Origin: AP-16 sp036395835
Lineage (GTDB): Bacteria; Pseudomonadota; Alphaproteobacteria; Rhizobiales; Xanthobacteraceae
Direction: 5' to 3'
Assembly (NCBI GenBank): GCA_036395835.1
Contig: DASWCW010000158.1
Location: 1 to 38,589 of the forward strand
DNA length: 38,589 bases
Position 1 is the stretch's first letter. Each line of letters opens with the position of its first letter. Positions 38,516 through 38,589 of this stretch are shown piece after piece. Position numbers and translations under genes: made by a program. Below the pieces are notes generated by a model. The model did not search any database. It was not told the origin of the DNA and saw only the letters and a list, made by a program, of their open reading frames with translations.

Positions 38516-38589
38516 GGGCAATCTTCAAAAGCATCCGACGTTACGCGATAGCGGCGCGGATCATACCGGGTCGCGGCGTCGCCCGGAAG

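Noticed and set aside
1..38589. CRISPR arrays, rRNA genes and riboswitches
   Set aside because: I saw no regularly spaced direct repeats, no rRNA-like conserved blocks and no recognisable aptamer core in the intergenic spaces.

Overview
This GC-rich window (about two thirds G+C) comes from an alphaproteobacterium, most likely a member of the Hyphomicrobiales near the Nitrobacteraceae/Xanthobacteraceae. The pointers are a fragment of the ChvI response regulator, small proteins of rhizobial type, REP-like repeats of a type I associate with these genomes, and catabolic gene content (TRAP transporter, HyuA/HyuB, DSD1-family enzyme, FAH-family hydrolase).

Bases 1-2450 are a graveyard: an IS481-type transposase remnant, one intact 60-residue gene, the first 12 codons of chvI with its ribosome binding site, a degenerate Arg/Glu-coding repeat, one intact 73-residue gene and a frameshifted membrane-protein gene of lower G+C.

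Bases about 2456-11540 are a compact integrative element with every gene on the minus strand. Transcription probably starts near 11.5 kb, where an inverted repeat lies between the -35 and -10 boxes. The order is an RMF-like protein, tyrosine integrase, an unknown protein, an excisionase-like protein, small unknown and zinc-finger proteins, a stand-alone topoisomerase VI-A/Spo11-like protein, a TSCPD-domain protein, two more small proteins, a protein with an SSB-type acidic tail, and a Toprim/ATPase primase-helicase with a C-terminal zinc motif. Nine junctions are ATGA stop/start overlaps. No capsid, tail, lysis or conjugation genes are visible, so it resembles a satellite-like or reduced element. 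Its right edge cuts an ECF sigma factor gene after about 30 codons; its left edge appears to cut its own last gene.

Bases 11.9-19.9 kb are chromosomal: an unknown 210-residue protein; a kinase-fold phosphotransferase with a small conserved protein; an operon of a secreted formamidase-family protein, a zinc/manganese-type binding protein and its permease, without an ATPase gene; and a UvrD/PcrA-type helicase.

Bases 20-35.6 kb are catabolic. A minus-strand run encodes a phosphotransferase, an enolase paralogue lacking the usual active-site histidine, a D-2-hydroxyacid dehydrogenase and an FAH-family hydrolase, preceded by a DSD1-family PLP aldolase. Divergent from that are HyuB and HyuA. A dihydropyrimidinase-like amidohydrolase is followed by a complete TRAP transporter, and divergent from it is an Asp/Glu racemase-superfamily protein whose active site looks like arylmalonate decarboxylase. 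Two long REP-like repeats lie between convergent gene ends. The window closes with a DevBCA/MacB-like export system on the minus strand.
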